A stretch of 41,348 bases of DNA from Bryobacterales bacterium (GTDB lineage: Bacteria > Acidobacteriota > Terriglobia > Bryobacterales > UBA6623): contig JAPPMC010000269.1 of NCBI GenBank assembly GCA_028819235.1, positions 1-41,348 on the forward strand, read 5' to 3'. The translations under genes were made by a program, and so were the position numbers. Positions 17,948-25,348 of the stretch are shown here, piece after piece. The notes under the pieces were generated by a model. The model ran no database searches. It worked only from the letters and a program-made list of their open reading frames with translations, and was not told the origin of the DNA. Position 1 is the first letter of the stretch. The number at the start of each line of letters is the position of its first letter.

Positions 17948-18790
17948 CTATCGCAGGAGGCCTTCGACGAACGGCACTTCGAAGACCTTGTCGTGCTGGA
18001 TGGGGCCGTGCCCGAAGTATCCGTCCTCGCCAAACAGCTCGCCGTGGTCGGCAGTGATCGTGATGTACGTGTTCGCTGGGACTAGGTCGAAGAGTTCCTC
18101 GACCACCGTGTCCAAGTACTGGACGGCCTTGACCTGCCTGTCGCGCAGCGCGTCGAGCTTGCCCTGGTCGAAGAACTCCTGGCTCTCCCCTGTCAGCTTG
18201 CCGCCCACAATTTGGTCGTCCAAGTGCCGGAATACGCCGTGCACGCCGCTTACGCGCGGCCACTTCTCTGGTGGCTCGTCGGGCAGCGCGTACGGGTAGT
18301 GCGTCTCGCCGACGTTGAGGATATAGAACGACGGTCGGTCCTCAGGGAAGCGCATCTCGCGGAGCATAGCCCTCATGTCGTTGTGTTTGGGCATTAGGCG
18401 GAACGTGTTGAAGCCCGTGTTGAGAATTGTCTTCGGATTCAGCACCGGGAGAGACACCATTGCGTGCGTTCTGTACCGGAAGCGCCGCTGGAGGAACGTC
18501 GGGAAGTAGAGCTGGGGCACGAGCGACTTGAAGCCGACATCCTTCACGCCCAGCCGCTCGTTGAACTTGAAGAAGTCCTTCTTGTAGTACTCCGACGCGT
18601 ACACGTGCGGGGGACTGGAGTGGGGCAGCAGGCCCATCAGCAGGTTGTAGTGCGAGGGCGCCGTCCACGAGGCATAGGACCATCGGCGCTCGAATGTTCC
18701 GAGCCTTGCGATCGTCTTGGGCGCAGCAGCGACGAAAGAGTCATACCTGCAGCTGTCGAAGATGACCAAGACGTAGTTGTGGGGTCGCAT
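17948..18790 (-). CDS. Sulfatase/alkaline-phosphatase-fold hydrolase with Thr at the nucleophile site
   Basis: A 280-residue protein of the alkaline phosphatase superfamily. VLVIFDSCRYDSF carries the first metal-binding Asp, and ITADHGELFGEDG carries the D-H metal pair, followed by GHGPIQHD. Where sulfatases have C-x-P-x-R, this protein reads WTAPSHYNLLMG. The position is Thr, as in phosphotransferases and phosphonate hydrolases, so a formylglycine sulfatase is unlikely and a phosphoester or phosphonate substrate is more likely. There is no signal peptide or membrane segment. It is short for the family (usually 400-500). The start is taken as ATG 18790, directly after a possible TTG at 18793. 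It is divergent from the thioesterase pair. Confidence 0.78.
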   Translation of the reverse strand: MRPHNYVLVIFDSCRYDSFVAAAPKTIARLGTFERRWSYASWTAPSHYNLLMGLLPHSSPPHVYASEYYKKDFFKFNERLGVKDVGFKSLVPQLYFPTFLQRRFRYRTHAMVSLPVLNPKTILNTGFNTFRLMPKHNDMRAMLREMRFPEDRPSFYILNVGETHYPYALPDEPPEKWPRVSGVHGVFRHLDDQIVGGKLTGESQEFFDQGKLDALRDRQVKAVQYLDTVVEELFDLVPANTYITITADHGELFGEDGYFGHGPIQHDKVFEVPFVEGLLR

Positions 18791-18888
18791 CAAGGGCTGA
18801 CTCCGATTGTACGGCGACCTGCGAACCGGCCTCTGCGGGCCTCCAAGGGGTCGATACGTGCTAGGGGCAGGCTGCGGGACACTGGGAT

Positions 18889-19257
18889 GTGGCCGTTGGT
18901 CGCGAAGCGTTCCATCAGCGGATCGGTATCGAGTTCGTCGCCGTGCATGACGACGGCGTCACGATGCAGCTCCACGCATCCCGCCGCCATCTCAACGAGG
19001 CCGGGGCCGTTCATTCAGGAGTCCTCTTCACACTGGCGGACTCCGCGCTCGGCCACGGGATCTCGAGGGCGGTGGGCAAGCCCTGCACGACGGCCGAGAT
19101 GAAGGTCTGCTACCTGTCCCCGGCCCCGCCTGGCATCCTCACCGCCCGTTCGCGAATCCTGCGCGCCGGCCGCCGGCTCGTGGTCGCGCGTGCCGAAGTG
19201 TGCCACGGTAACGAGCGGGTCGCAGAGGCTCTCGCCACGTTCGCCGTTCTCGGTTGA
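18889..19257 (+). CDS. Hotdog-fold thioesterase, PaaI family (copy 1)
   Basis: A 122-residue single hotdog domain of the PaaI/YdiI acyl-CoA thioesterase group, which hydrolyses acyl- or aryl-CoA esters. The active-site helix region is HLNEAGAVHSGVLFTLADSALG (Asn, Gly and Asp at the expected places), followed by TTAEMKVCYLSP and RRLVVARAEV strands and a terminal RVAEALATFAVL. Start GTG 18889 is the best available but lacks a strong Shine-Dalgarno. It is the first of two tandem paralogs, which probably share a transcript. Confidence 0.82.
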   Translation: MAVGREAFHQRIGIEFVAVHDDGVTMQLHASRRHLNEAGAVHSGVLFTLADSALGHGISRAVGKPCTTAEMKVCYLSPAPPGILTARSRILRAGRRLVVARAEVCHGNERVAEALATFAVLG

Positions 19258-19283
19258 CGGCGTGGGGGTGCACCCCGACTCCT

Positions 19284-19727
19284 ATGATGGTCAGCGTTAT
19301 GTCGCGATCCCCCCTTCAGGGAGAGGCGCTCGCCCGGCTGCAGCGTTCCTTCATGTCGGCCCCTTTCAATCGACTTACGGGAATGGAGTTCGAGCGGTAC
19401 CACGATGACGGAGGCGTGACCCTGAGCATGCCGCTGGCCGAACACCACATGAATGGCGCTGGCGTGGCCCACGGTGGGGCGACGCTGACGCTCGCCGACG
19501 TGGCGATCAGCTTCGCCATCGCCCGGACGGTCGGCGGCCGCTGCACGACGGTTGAGATCAAGATCAACTACTTGAGGCCAGTCACTGGGGGCGTTCTGCA
19601 TGGGCGGTCGCACATCGTCCGAGCGGGTCGCCGACTGGTCGTTGGCCGCTGTGAGGTGCATTGCGAGGGCAAGCGCGTGGCTGAGGCCCTGGCCACCTTC
19701 GCAGTGTTGGAATCGCGGAAGGCATGA
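19284..19727 (+). CDS. Hotdog-fold thioesterase, PaaI family (copy 2)
   Basis: A 147-residue paralog of the preceding thioesterase. Matching blocks are HHMNGAGVAHGGATLTLADV, TTVEIKINYLRP, RAGRRLVVGRCEV and RVAEALATFAVL. The last is identical to copy 1, indicating a local duplication that has since diverged. The frame is open up to a TTG at 19254 overlapping the upstream stop; ATG 19284, 19287 or 19299 are likelier starts. The pair may form a heteromer or serve different acyl chains; neither can be shown here. Confidence 0.82.
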   Translation: MMVSVMSRSPLQGEALARLQRSFMSAPFNRLTGMEFERYHDDGGVTLSMPLAEHHMNGAGVAHGGATLTLADVAISFAIARTVGGRCTTVEIKINYLRPVTGGVLHGRSHIVRAGRRLVVGRCEVHCEGKRVAEALATFAVLESRKA

Positions 19728-19887
19728 TCGATCTCCGGGGAATTCGTGCAGGAGACCGCTCGGATGTCCGATAATCGACGCAGGGTCGGTCCTTGGGCGG
19801 GCGTTTCCCACGACTTCAGGTTGCGTAGCGCCCGCGCCGGAGGTCTCAGCTCCCGATCAGGGACACGGCCAGCTTAGGAATCAGCCG

Positions 19888-22407
19888 ATGCGCCTCCGCA
19901 ACTCAGCCGTGTTCTCGCTCCTCTTACTATTGCCGTCCGCATTGGTGTTGGGAGCCGTGGACTTCGGTCGGGACGTGGAGCCGATCCTGCACCGCAACTG
20001 CTACCTGTGCCACGGCTCGCAGCAGCAGATGTCGGAACTGCGCCTTGACGACCGGGGGGCCGCCCTACGGGGAGGCGTTTCCGGACCTGTCATTGTTTCG
20101 GGCGATCCTCTCGGCAGCAAGCTCTTCCAGCGCGTCTCCAGCAATGAGGATGGGTTCCGCATGCCTCCTGGCGGCGAACCGCTCGCACCGCAGCAGATCG
20201 CTGTCCTGCGGGCATGGATCGCCGAGGGCGCGGTCTGGCCGGAGTCCTCCAGCCCGCCTGCCACATCAGCCTTGCCCGGGCGGTCAGACCAAGTCCACTG
20301 GGCTTTCCAGCCGGTTCGGAGGCCATCCCTGCCGGAAGTGCGGAACGCTGATTGGGTGCGCAACGCAGTGGACCGCTTCGTGCTCGCAAAGCTGGAGTCC
20401 GTAGGGCTTGAGCCCTCTTCGGAGGCGGACCCGTTCACGCTGGTTCGAAGGCTGCACCTCGACCTGATCGGTTTGCCTCCCGGCGAGCGCGAGCTAGAGG
20501 CCTTGGGTCGAACCATGCTTGAGGATCGCTACCGCGAAATGGTAGAGGGTCTCCTGCGCTCCCCTCACTTCGGGGAGCGCTGGGCCCTGCCTTGGCTGGA
20601 CCTTGCGCGATACGCCGACAGCGAGGGTTACGAGAGGGATCCGTTGCGCCCGCATGCTTGGCGCTGGCGCCAGTGGGTGATTGAGGCGATCAACGCCGAC
20701 ATGCCCTTCGATCAGTTCTCGGTGGAGCAGGTCGCAGGAGATCTGCTGCCGGGCGCAACCGACGAGCAGCGCGTAGCCACTGGGTTCCTGCGCAATGGGA
20801 TAAAGAACCGCGAGGCTGGCACAAAGAATGCGCAGAAGCGATTCGAGGAAACCGTGGACCGGGTCAACACCGTGGCCAACACGTGGCTCGGGCTGACCGT
20901 CGGCTGCGCACAGTGCCACGACCATAAGTACGACCCCGTTAGCCAGCGCGAATTCTACGCGCTCTTCGGTTTCTTCCACAACGCTGTCGAGCGCGATATC
21001 GAGGCCCCGCTGCCCGGAGAGCTTGGCCCCTATCTGCGCTCGGTTCCTCCCTACCGCAAGGCCGTTGCCGCAGCCCGGTCCAAACACGGTCTCGATGCCA
21101 TGCAGGCCCAGTGGCACACCGCGATGCTTGAGGCGATGGACAATCCCGGCGTCCGTACGGACTGGGACCACTCCGTCACGGAGTGGCGGGCTGCCAACGA
21201 CCGCGCCGACTGGTTCTTGCGGGCTCCGCCGGAAGAGCTGACCCAATTGGAGAGGGACAAGATCGCAGCGTGGTTCCTGAACAGGAGCGGGCCCGACTTT
21301 GCCAAGGATGAGGCCGCCACCAAGCGACTCAAGGAGGCCCGTGAAGAGATCGCGGCCTTGCAGAAGGACCTCTTCGAGGTGTCTCGGGCGTACACCATGG
21401 TCGAGCGGCTGGAGCCCATCCCTGTGAGGCTGGCGCTGCGGGGCGACTACCGAGCTCTGGGCAGCGAGGTCGCGCCGAATGTGCCCTCAGTGCTGCCGGA
21501 CATGCCGGCGGCGGATGATCCGCCCAGACTCCGCTTGGCGCGTTGGCTGGCCTCGGAGGAGAATCCGCTCACCGCCCGTGTCGAGGTCAACCGCATATGG
21601 CAGGAGCTGTTCGGCACTGGCCTTGTCGCGACGCCTGAGAACTTTGGACTTCAGGGGGAACGGCCGTCCCATCCAGAGCTGTTGGATTGGCTGGCAAGCG
21701 AGTTCGTGCGCCAAGGGTGGAGCCGTAAGGCCATGGTCCGCCTCATCGTCAATTCGGCGACCTATCGCCAGGCCTCGCACGACCGCCCCGACGCAAAGGC
21801 CAAGGACCCGGGCAACGCGCTGCTCGCACGCCAGAATCGGCTGCGGCTGCCTGCGGAGCTTGTTCGCGACAGCGCCCTATTCGCCAGCGGCTTGCTGAAC
21901 CCCCGTGTTGGGGGCAAGAGCGTTTACCCGCCGCAGCCGTCGGGCGTCTCCGAGCTGAGCTACTCCAAGAAGGACTGGCCCGAGGACCTTGGGCCAGACC
22001 GCTACCGGCGTGGGCTGTACGTCTTCCTTCGTCGCACCTCTCCCTATCCGATGCTCGTCAACTTCGACGCTCCCGACACCCTCACGAGCGTCTCCCGGCG
22101 GGAACGCTCAAACACGCCCCTGCAGGCCCTCAATCTTCTTAACGACCCGGTATTCCAGGAAGCGGCCGACGCTTTGGCCCACCGAATCCTCCTGAGCGCG
22201 GCCGACGGGTTCGAGTCCCGGTTCGAGCTCTTGGCCCGCTGGTGCTTGGCCCGCAGTCCGGACCTCGAAGAGACCGAGAGGGCGCGGCTGTACCACTCGG
22301 CGCAGACAGAACGGTACGCGGCGTACGGGCCTGGATCTGAGCGTGCCGCGTGGCGGGAACTGGGCCGAGCAATGCTCAGCCTTGACGAGTTCATAACCCG
22401 AGAGTGA
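19888..22407 (+). CDS. PSCyt1-DUF1549-DUF1553 protein (planctomycete-type cytochrome C)
   Basis: An 839-residue exported protein. A hydrophobic signal peptide (FSLLLLLPSALVLGA) is followed by a single heme-binding C-x-x-C-H (CYLCH, residues 38-42) in a PSCyt1 domain (DFGRDVEPILHRNCY). DUF1549 contains VDRFVLAKLE, RRLHLDLIGLPP and WALPWLDLARYADSEGY. DUF1553 contains NPLTARVEVNRIWQELFG and NFGLQGERPSHPELLDWL, ending in NTPLQALNLLNDPVF. Such proteins are expanded in Planctomycetes, Verrucomicrobia and Bryobacterales, often next to DUF1501 proteins, and are tied to polysaccharide use by genome context only. The frame is open to 19600; ATG 19888 is chosen for its signal peptide and the AGGAA just upstream. 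Its 3' end is duplicated at 29.37 kb. Confidence 0.93.
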   Translation: MRLRNSAVFSLLLLLPSALVLGAVDFGRDVEPILHRNCYLCHGSQQQMSELRLDDRGAALRGGVSGPVIVSGDPLGSKLFQRVSSNEDGFRMPPGGEPLAPQQIAVLRAWIAEGAVWPESSSPPATSALPGRSDQVHWAFQPVRRPSLPEVRNADWVRNAVDRFVLAKLESVGLEPSSEADPFTLVRRLHLDLIGLPPGERELEALGRTMLEDRYREMVEGLLRSPHFGERWALPWLDLARYADSEGYERDPLRPHAWRWRQWVIEAINADMPFDQFSVEQVAGDLLPGATDEQRVATGFLRNGIKNREAGTKNAQKRFEETVDRVNTVANTWLGLTVGCAQCHDHKYDPVSQREFYALFGFFHNAVERDIEAPLPGELGPYLRSVPPYRKAVAAARSKHGLDAMQAQWHTAMLEAMDNPGVRTDWDHSVTEWRAANDRADWFLRAPPEELTQLERDKIAAWFLNRSGPDFAKDEAATKRLKEAREEIAALQKDLFEVSRAYTMVERLEPIPVRLALRGDYRALGSEVAPNVPSVLPDMPAADDPPRLRLARWLASEENPLTARVEVNRIWQELFGTGLVATPENFGLQGERPSHPELLDWLASEFVRQGWSRKAMVRLIVNSATYRQASHDRPDAKAKDPGNALLARQNRLRLPAELVRDSALFASGLLNPRVGGKSVYPPQPSGVSELSYSKKDWPEDLGPDRYRRGLYVFLRRTSPYPMLVNFDAPDTLTSVSRRERSNTPLQALNLLNDPVFQEAADALAHRILLSAADGFESRFELLARWCLARSPDLEETERARLYHSAQTERYAAYGPGSERAAWRELGRAMLSLDEFITRE

Positions 22408-22416
22408 GCGGTGGGC

Positions 22417-24279
22417 ATGCCTCTCCGTGTTGTCTGCGTTTCGACCTTCCTCATGGCCAGCTGTACTTCCATTCCTCCCGCCGCCGAAGACGCATCGCGG
22501 GATCTCCACTCCTGGGCAAACCCCTCGCAGGTCCGCGTTACGCATGTTGAGCTGGACCTCACCCCGGACTTCGACCGGCGCAGCCTGAGCGGGACGTGCA
22601 CACTGACGGTCGCTGGCGATGGGCCCGAACTAGTTCTCGACACGCGGGATCTCTCGATCGCGGGGGTTGAGGTTGAAGATGGCGACGGGTTCGGACCGGC
22701 GGAGTTCTTGCTTGGCGACCCCGATCCCATCTTGGGGTCACCCCTGAGAATCCGGCGTGGCACTGCCGGTACGGTTCGGATCCACTACTCGACGTCACCC
22801 GGGGCCAGCGGACTGCAATGGCTCGAGCCACGCCAGACCGCCGGTCGCAAGCATCCCTTCCTGTACACGCAGTCGCAGGCGATCCACGCACGCAGCTGGA
22901 TTCCGGTCCAGGACACTCCGGCCGTGCGAGTGACCTACGGCGCGCTTGTTCGGGTGCCCCCGGGGCTCACGGCGGTTATGAGTGCTGAAACCGCCTCGGC
23001 GGACGCGCCGTCCGGAACGTATCGGTTTCGGATGCCATTGGCGATTCCCTCATACCTGATCGCATTGGCGGTAGGGGACATCGCGTTCGCACCTACGGGA
23101 GACCGGACGGGAGTGTACGCGGAGCCCAGCGTGGTCCGAGCCGCAGCCCGGGAGTTTGAGGACACCGAAGCGATGATGCGCAGGGTGGAGGAACTCTACG
23201 GGCCCTACCGCTGGGGTCGCTACGACATTCTTGTGCTGCCTCCGGCCTTCCCGTTCGGCGGGATGGAGAATCCTCGCCTCACGTTCGTATCGCCAACTGT
23301 GATCGCGGGGGACAAGAGCCTCGTGAGCCTGATCGCTCACGAGCTGGCGCACTCCTGGTCCGGGAACCTCGCCACCAACGCGACGTGGCGGGACTTTTGG
23401 CTCAACGAGGGTTTCACCGTATACATCGAGGAGCGCATCCAAGAGGCTGTGTATGGGCCAGAGCGGGCAGCCATGGAATCGTCCCTTGAGGTGGCAGCGC
23501 TCAAAGACGAGATGGACGAACTGGCGGAGCGCGACCAGATCCTGCATGTGGACCTTGCCGGTCGGGACCCCGACGATGGCTTCACGGGCGTCCCCTACAT
23601 CAAGGGCGCGATGTTTCTCCAGACCATCCAGGACACGGTTGGTCGCGATGTGTTCGACCCATTCCTGCGAGCGTACTTTGAGGAGTTCGCATTCCGTAGC
23701 GTCACCACCGCCCAGTTCGCGGAGTACTTGGAGCGCAACCTCTTGGCCAGCCGCCCCGATGTTGCGGGCGAAGTGTCCTTGACGGAATGGCTGGAGCGCC
23801 CGGGCCTGCCCGAGGATCGGCATGAGCCCGTGTCGGACGCTCTCGAGGCAGTCGCCAAGGTGGCCGGCCAGTGGGTGGACGGGGCCATGGCGGCCCGGGA
23901 GATCGACACAACCAACTGGACGACACAGCACTGGTTGCGCTTCCTGCGCGCACTTCCGGTGGAGCTGGGGGCGGATCGGCTGGTGGAGCTTGACGACGTG
24001 TTCGGCCTAACCGGCGCAGGGAATGCCGAGATCTTGTGCGAGTGGCTCGTCCTGTCCACCGTCAACGAGTACGCGGCGGCTAACGGCGCAGTGGAAGCCT
24101 TCCTGACCACGGTCGGGCGCCGGAAGTTCCTGCGTCCTCTCTACGAGCAGCTGGTCAAGACAGAGGATGGAACGGAGCGCGCGAAGGCCATCTACCGCAA
24201 GGCCCGTCCGGGATACCATCCCATGGCGGCCCAGACAATCGACCGGATCGTAGGGTGGGACGCAGCCTTGTCGCCTTGA
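22417..24279 (+). CDS. M1-family aminopeptidase, lipoprotein
   Basis: A 620-residue zinc aminopeptidase of the leukotriene A4 hydrolase branch of family M1. The leader ends in FLMASC, a somewhat unusual lipobox, so the protein is probably anchored in a membrane facing the periplasm. An N-terminal saddle domain (LDLTPDFDRRSLSGTCTLTV) is followed by the GGMEN substrate motif. The zinc site is HELAH (308-312) with Glu331 in NEGF, i.e. HEXXH-X18-E. The C-terminal helical part has NEYAAANGAVEAFLTTVGRRK and KARPGYHPM, typical of LTA4H-like enzymes. It removes N-terminal residues from peptides. The start is nine bases after the upstream stop, so the two genes form an operon. GTG 22411 is an alternative start. 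A dead duplicate lies at 29.4-31.3 kb. Confidence 0.92.
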   Translation: MPLRVVCVSTFLMASCTSIPPAAEDASRDLHSWANPSQVRVTHVELDLTPDFDRRSLSGTCTLTVAGDGPELVLDTRDLSIAGVEVEDGDGFGPAEFLLGDPDPILGSPLRIRRGTAGTVRIHYSTSPGASGLQWLEPRQTAGRKHPFLYTQSQAIHARSWIPVQDTPAVRVTYGALVRVPPGLTAVMSAETASADAPSGTYRFRMPLAIPSYLIALAVGDIAFAPTGDRTGVYAEPSVVRAAAREFEDTEAMMRRVEELYGPYRWGRYDILVLPPAFPFGGMENPRLTFVSPTVIAGDKSLVSLIAHELAHSWSGNLATNATWRDFWLNEGFTVYIEERIQEAVYGPERAAMESSLEVAALKDEMDELAERDQILHVDLAGRDPDDGFTGVPYIKGAMFLQTIQDTVGRDVFDPFLRAYFEEFAFRSVTTAQFAEYLERNLLASRPDVAGEVSLTEWLERPGLPEDRHEPVSDALEAVAKVAGQWVDGAMAAREIDTTNWTTQHWLRFLRALPVELGADRLVELDDVFGLTGAGNAEILCEWLVLSTVNEYAAANGAVEAFLTTVGRRKFLRPLYEQLVKTEDGTERAKAIYRKARPGYHPMAAQTIDRIVGWDAALSP

Positions 24280-24576
24280 TGGTTGATCGCTGGCCGGTTG
24301 GGTCTGGTGCCTACCTCGGGGCCTTTCCTTTCGATCTCGAATTCAACACCATTTCCTACCACGCCGACTAGCGCTGGTTCTCAATACGCTCCCGTCGCTA
24401 GAGCGGCATCCGTGCCATGCTTGCCCGCGATGGCTCCGACGACGGGCTGTACTACTTCGGAACCAATTCGCGCACGATCGAGATCCCCTGTTGGGAAGCT
24501 TGGCTAGGGTGAAAGACGTCGTGCACGCTCCTAGGTCTAGTGGTCGTCGCAAGCGATAGGCGCGACCTCTCCAGCC

Positions 24577-24900
24577 TCAAGCCGCCATGCGCTGCCGGGC
24601 TTGCGCGAGGTCGTAACGGGATTGCAGGCGCATCCAGAATTCTGCACTGGGCCAGTCCGCAGCTTCCATCCGCACGGCCAGATCGGGAGAGACCGGTGCA
24701 CGGCCTTGAATCACGCGCGAGAGGCTCGCTGGGCCGGTACCGAACTTCCGGGCAGCTTGATCCACAGTGACGGCAAGCCGCTCGCAGATGCCGGCCACGT
24801 GGACGCCGGGATGCGGAGGATTGCGTCGAATACTCTCCGCCAGTTGCTCCAGCTGCTCGGCGGGGACGGCACCGCCCATGACATCTAAGTCCATGTCCAT
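24577..24900 (-). CDS. higA: HigA-type antitoxin (XRE family)
   Basis: A 107-residue helix-turn-helix protein of the HigA family, which normally binds its own promoter and blocks the HigB mRNA interferase. The blocks are NPPHPGVHVAGICERLAVTV, ASLSRVIQGRAPVSPDLAVRM (recognition helix) and SAEFWMRLQSRYDLAQAR, the typical C-terminal signature. ATG 24900 is taken as start, followed by a second Met codon at 24894. It lies 7 bases after the stop of the toxin frame, the usual toxin-first order. The antitoxin appears intact although the toxin is frameshifted. Confidence 0.82.
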   Translation of the reverse strand: MDMDLDVMGGAVPAEQLEQLAESIRRNPPHPGVHVAGICERLAVTVDQAARKFGTGPASLSRVIQGRAPVSPDLAVRMEAADWPSAEFWMRLQSRYDLAQARQRMAA

Positions 24901-24907
24901 GGCATTC

Positions 24908-25158
24908 CTAGCTGCGGTGGTAGTCGACCACTTCCACATCATAGGTGTTCCCGTCGAGGAAGCGAACGACGAAACGACGACGCGCAGCGTGCCCGGAAGG
25001 GGGAAGGGGAAGCCCTTTCGATCTCCAGCGAGGTGGTGGACGCGATGGCCGCCCCTTCGGAGGTCCTCGGGGGACGACGCTGCCTCGATGGCGTCCAAGA
25101 TCCGACCGATCTTGTCGGTGTGCTCCGCGGACAGCCTCCGCTGATTCTCGAGAGCCAA
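24908..25158 (-). pseudogene. higB: HigB-type toxin, frameshifted by an 8-bp tandem duplication
   Basis: The upstream frame reads LSAEHTDKIGRILDAIEAA, HRVHHLAGDRKGFPFPLPG and TLRVVV. The next frame continues FLDGNTYDVEVVDYHRS and stops at 24908, immediately before higA. These are the expected halves of a RelE/HigB mRNA interferase (core, GDRKG, then a DVE-VDYH tail). They are separated by a perfect tandem repeat AACGACGA-AACGACGA (24965-24980 on the plus strand). Removing one copy gives a continuous reading TLRVVVRFLDGNTYDV. The start also looks weak: TTG 25158 with no normal N-terminal IRSFR-type strand. The diverged second copy at 31.5 kb lacks this duplication. Confidence 0.75.
24965..24980. 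repeat. 8-bp tandem repeat disrupting higB
   Basis: Two adjacent copies of AACGACGA. The unit length of 8 is not a multiple of 3, so gain or loss of one copy switches the higB reading frame. Confidence 0.85.
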
Positions 25159-25348
25159 ACGCCGAGTGACGGCTGACGTCGGCGAAGAAACAGAAATGGC
25201 ACGCCAGATTGGCCGTGCCGGGCTGACCGCTCGGTCGGATGAACCTAGGTCCGCCTTGGACCGGACTACATTCCGGCTACAGCGTCGCTGACCAGTTGAA
25301 CCAAAGGCGAGTTGAAGATCCTCCCGCTTCGCTGGACCGCCCCGCTGC

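Larger units (their letters stand above)
22345..24990. repeat. Source copy of a segmental duplication (PSD1 tail, M1 gene, higBA)
   Basis: This interval is repeated in the same orientation, with divergence and deletions, at about 29365-31640. Both copies start within the last 60 bases of the DUF1553 gene (GCGTGGCGGGAA, then ATGCTCAGCCTTGACGAGTT) and end inside the higB frame. The intervening TonB receptor is not duplicated. Confidence 0.85.
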
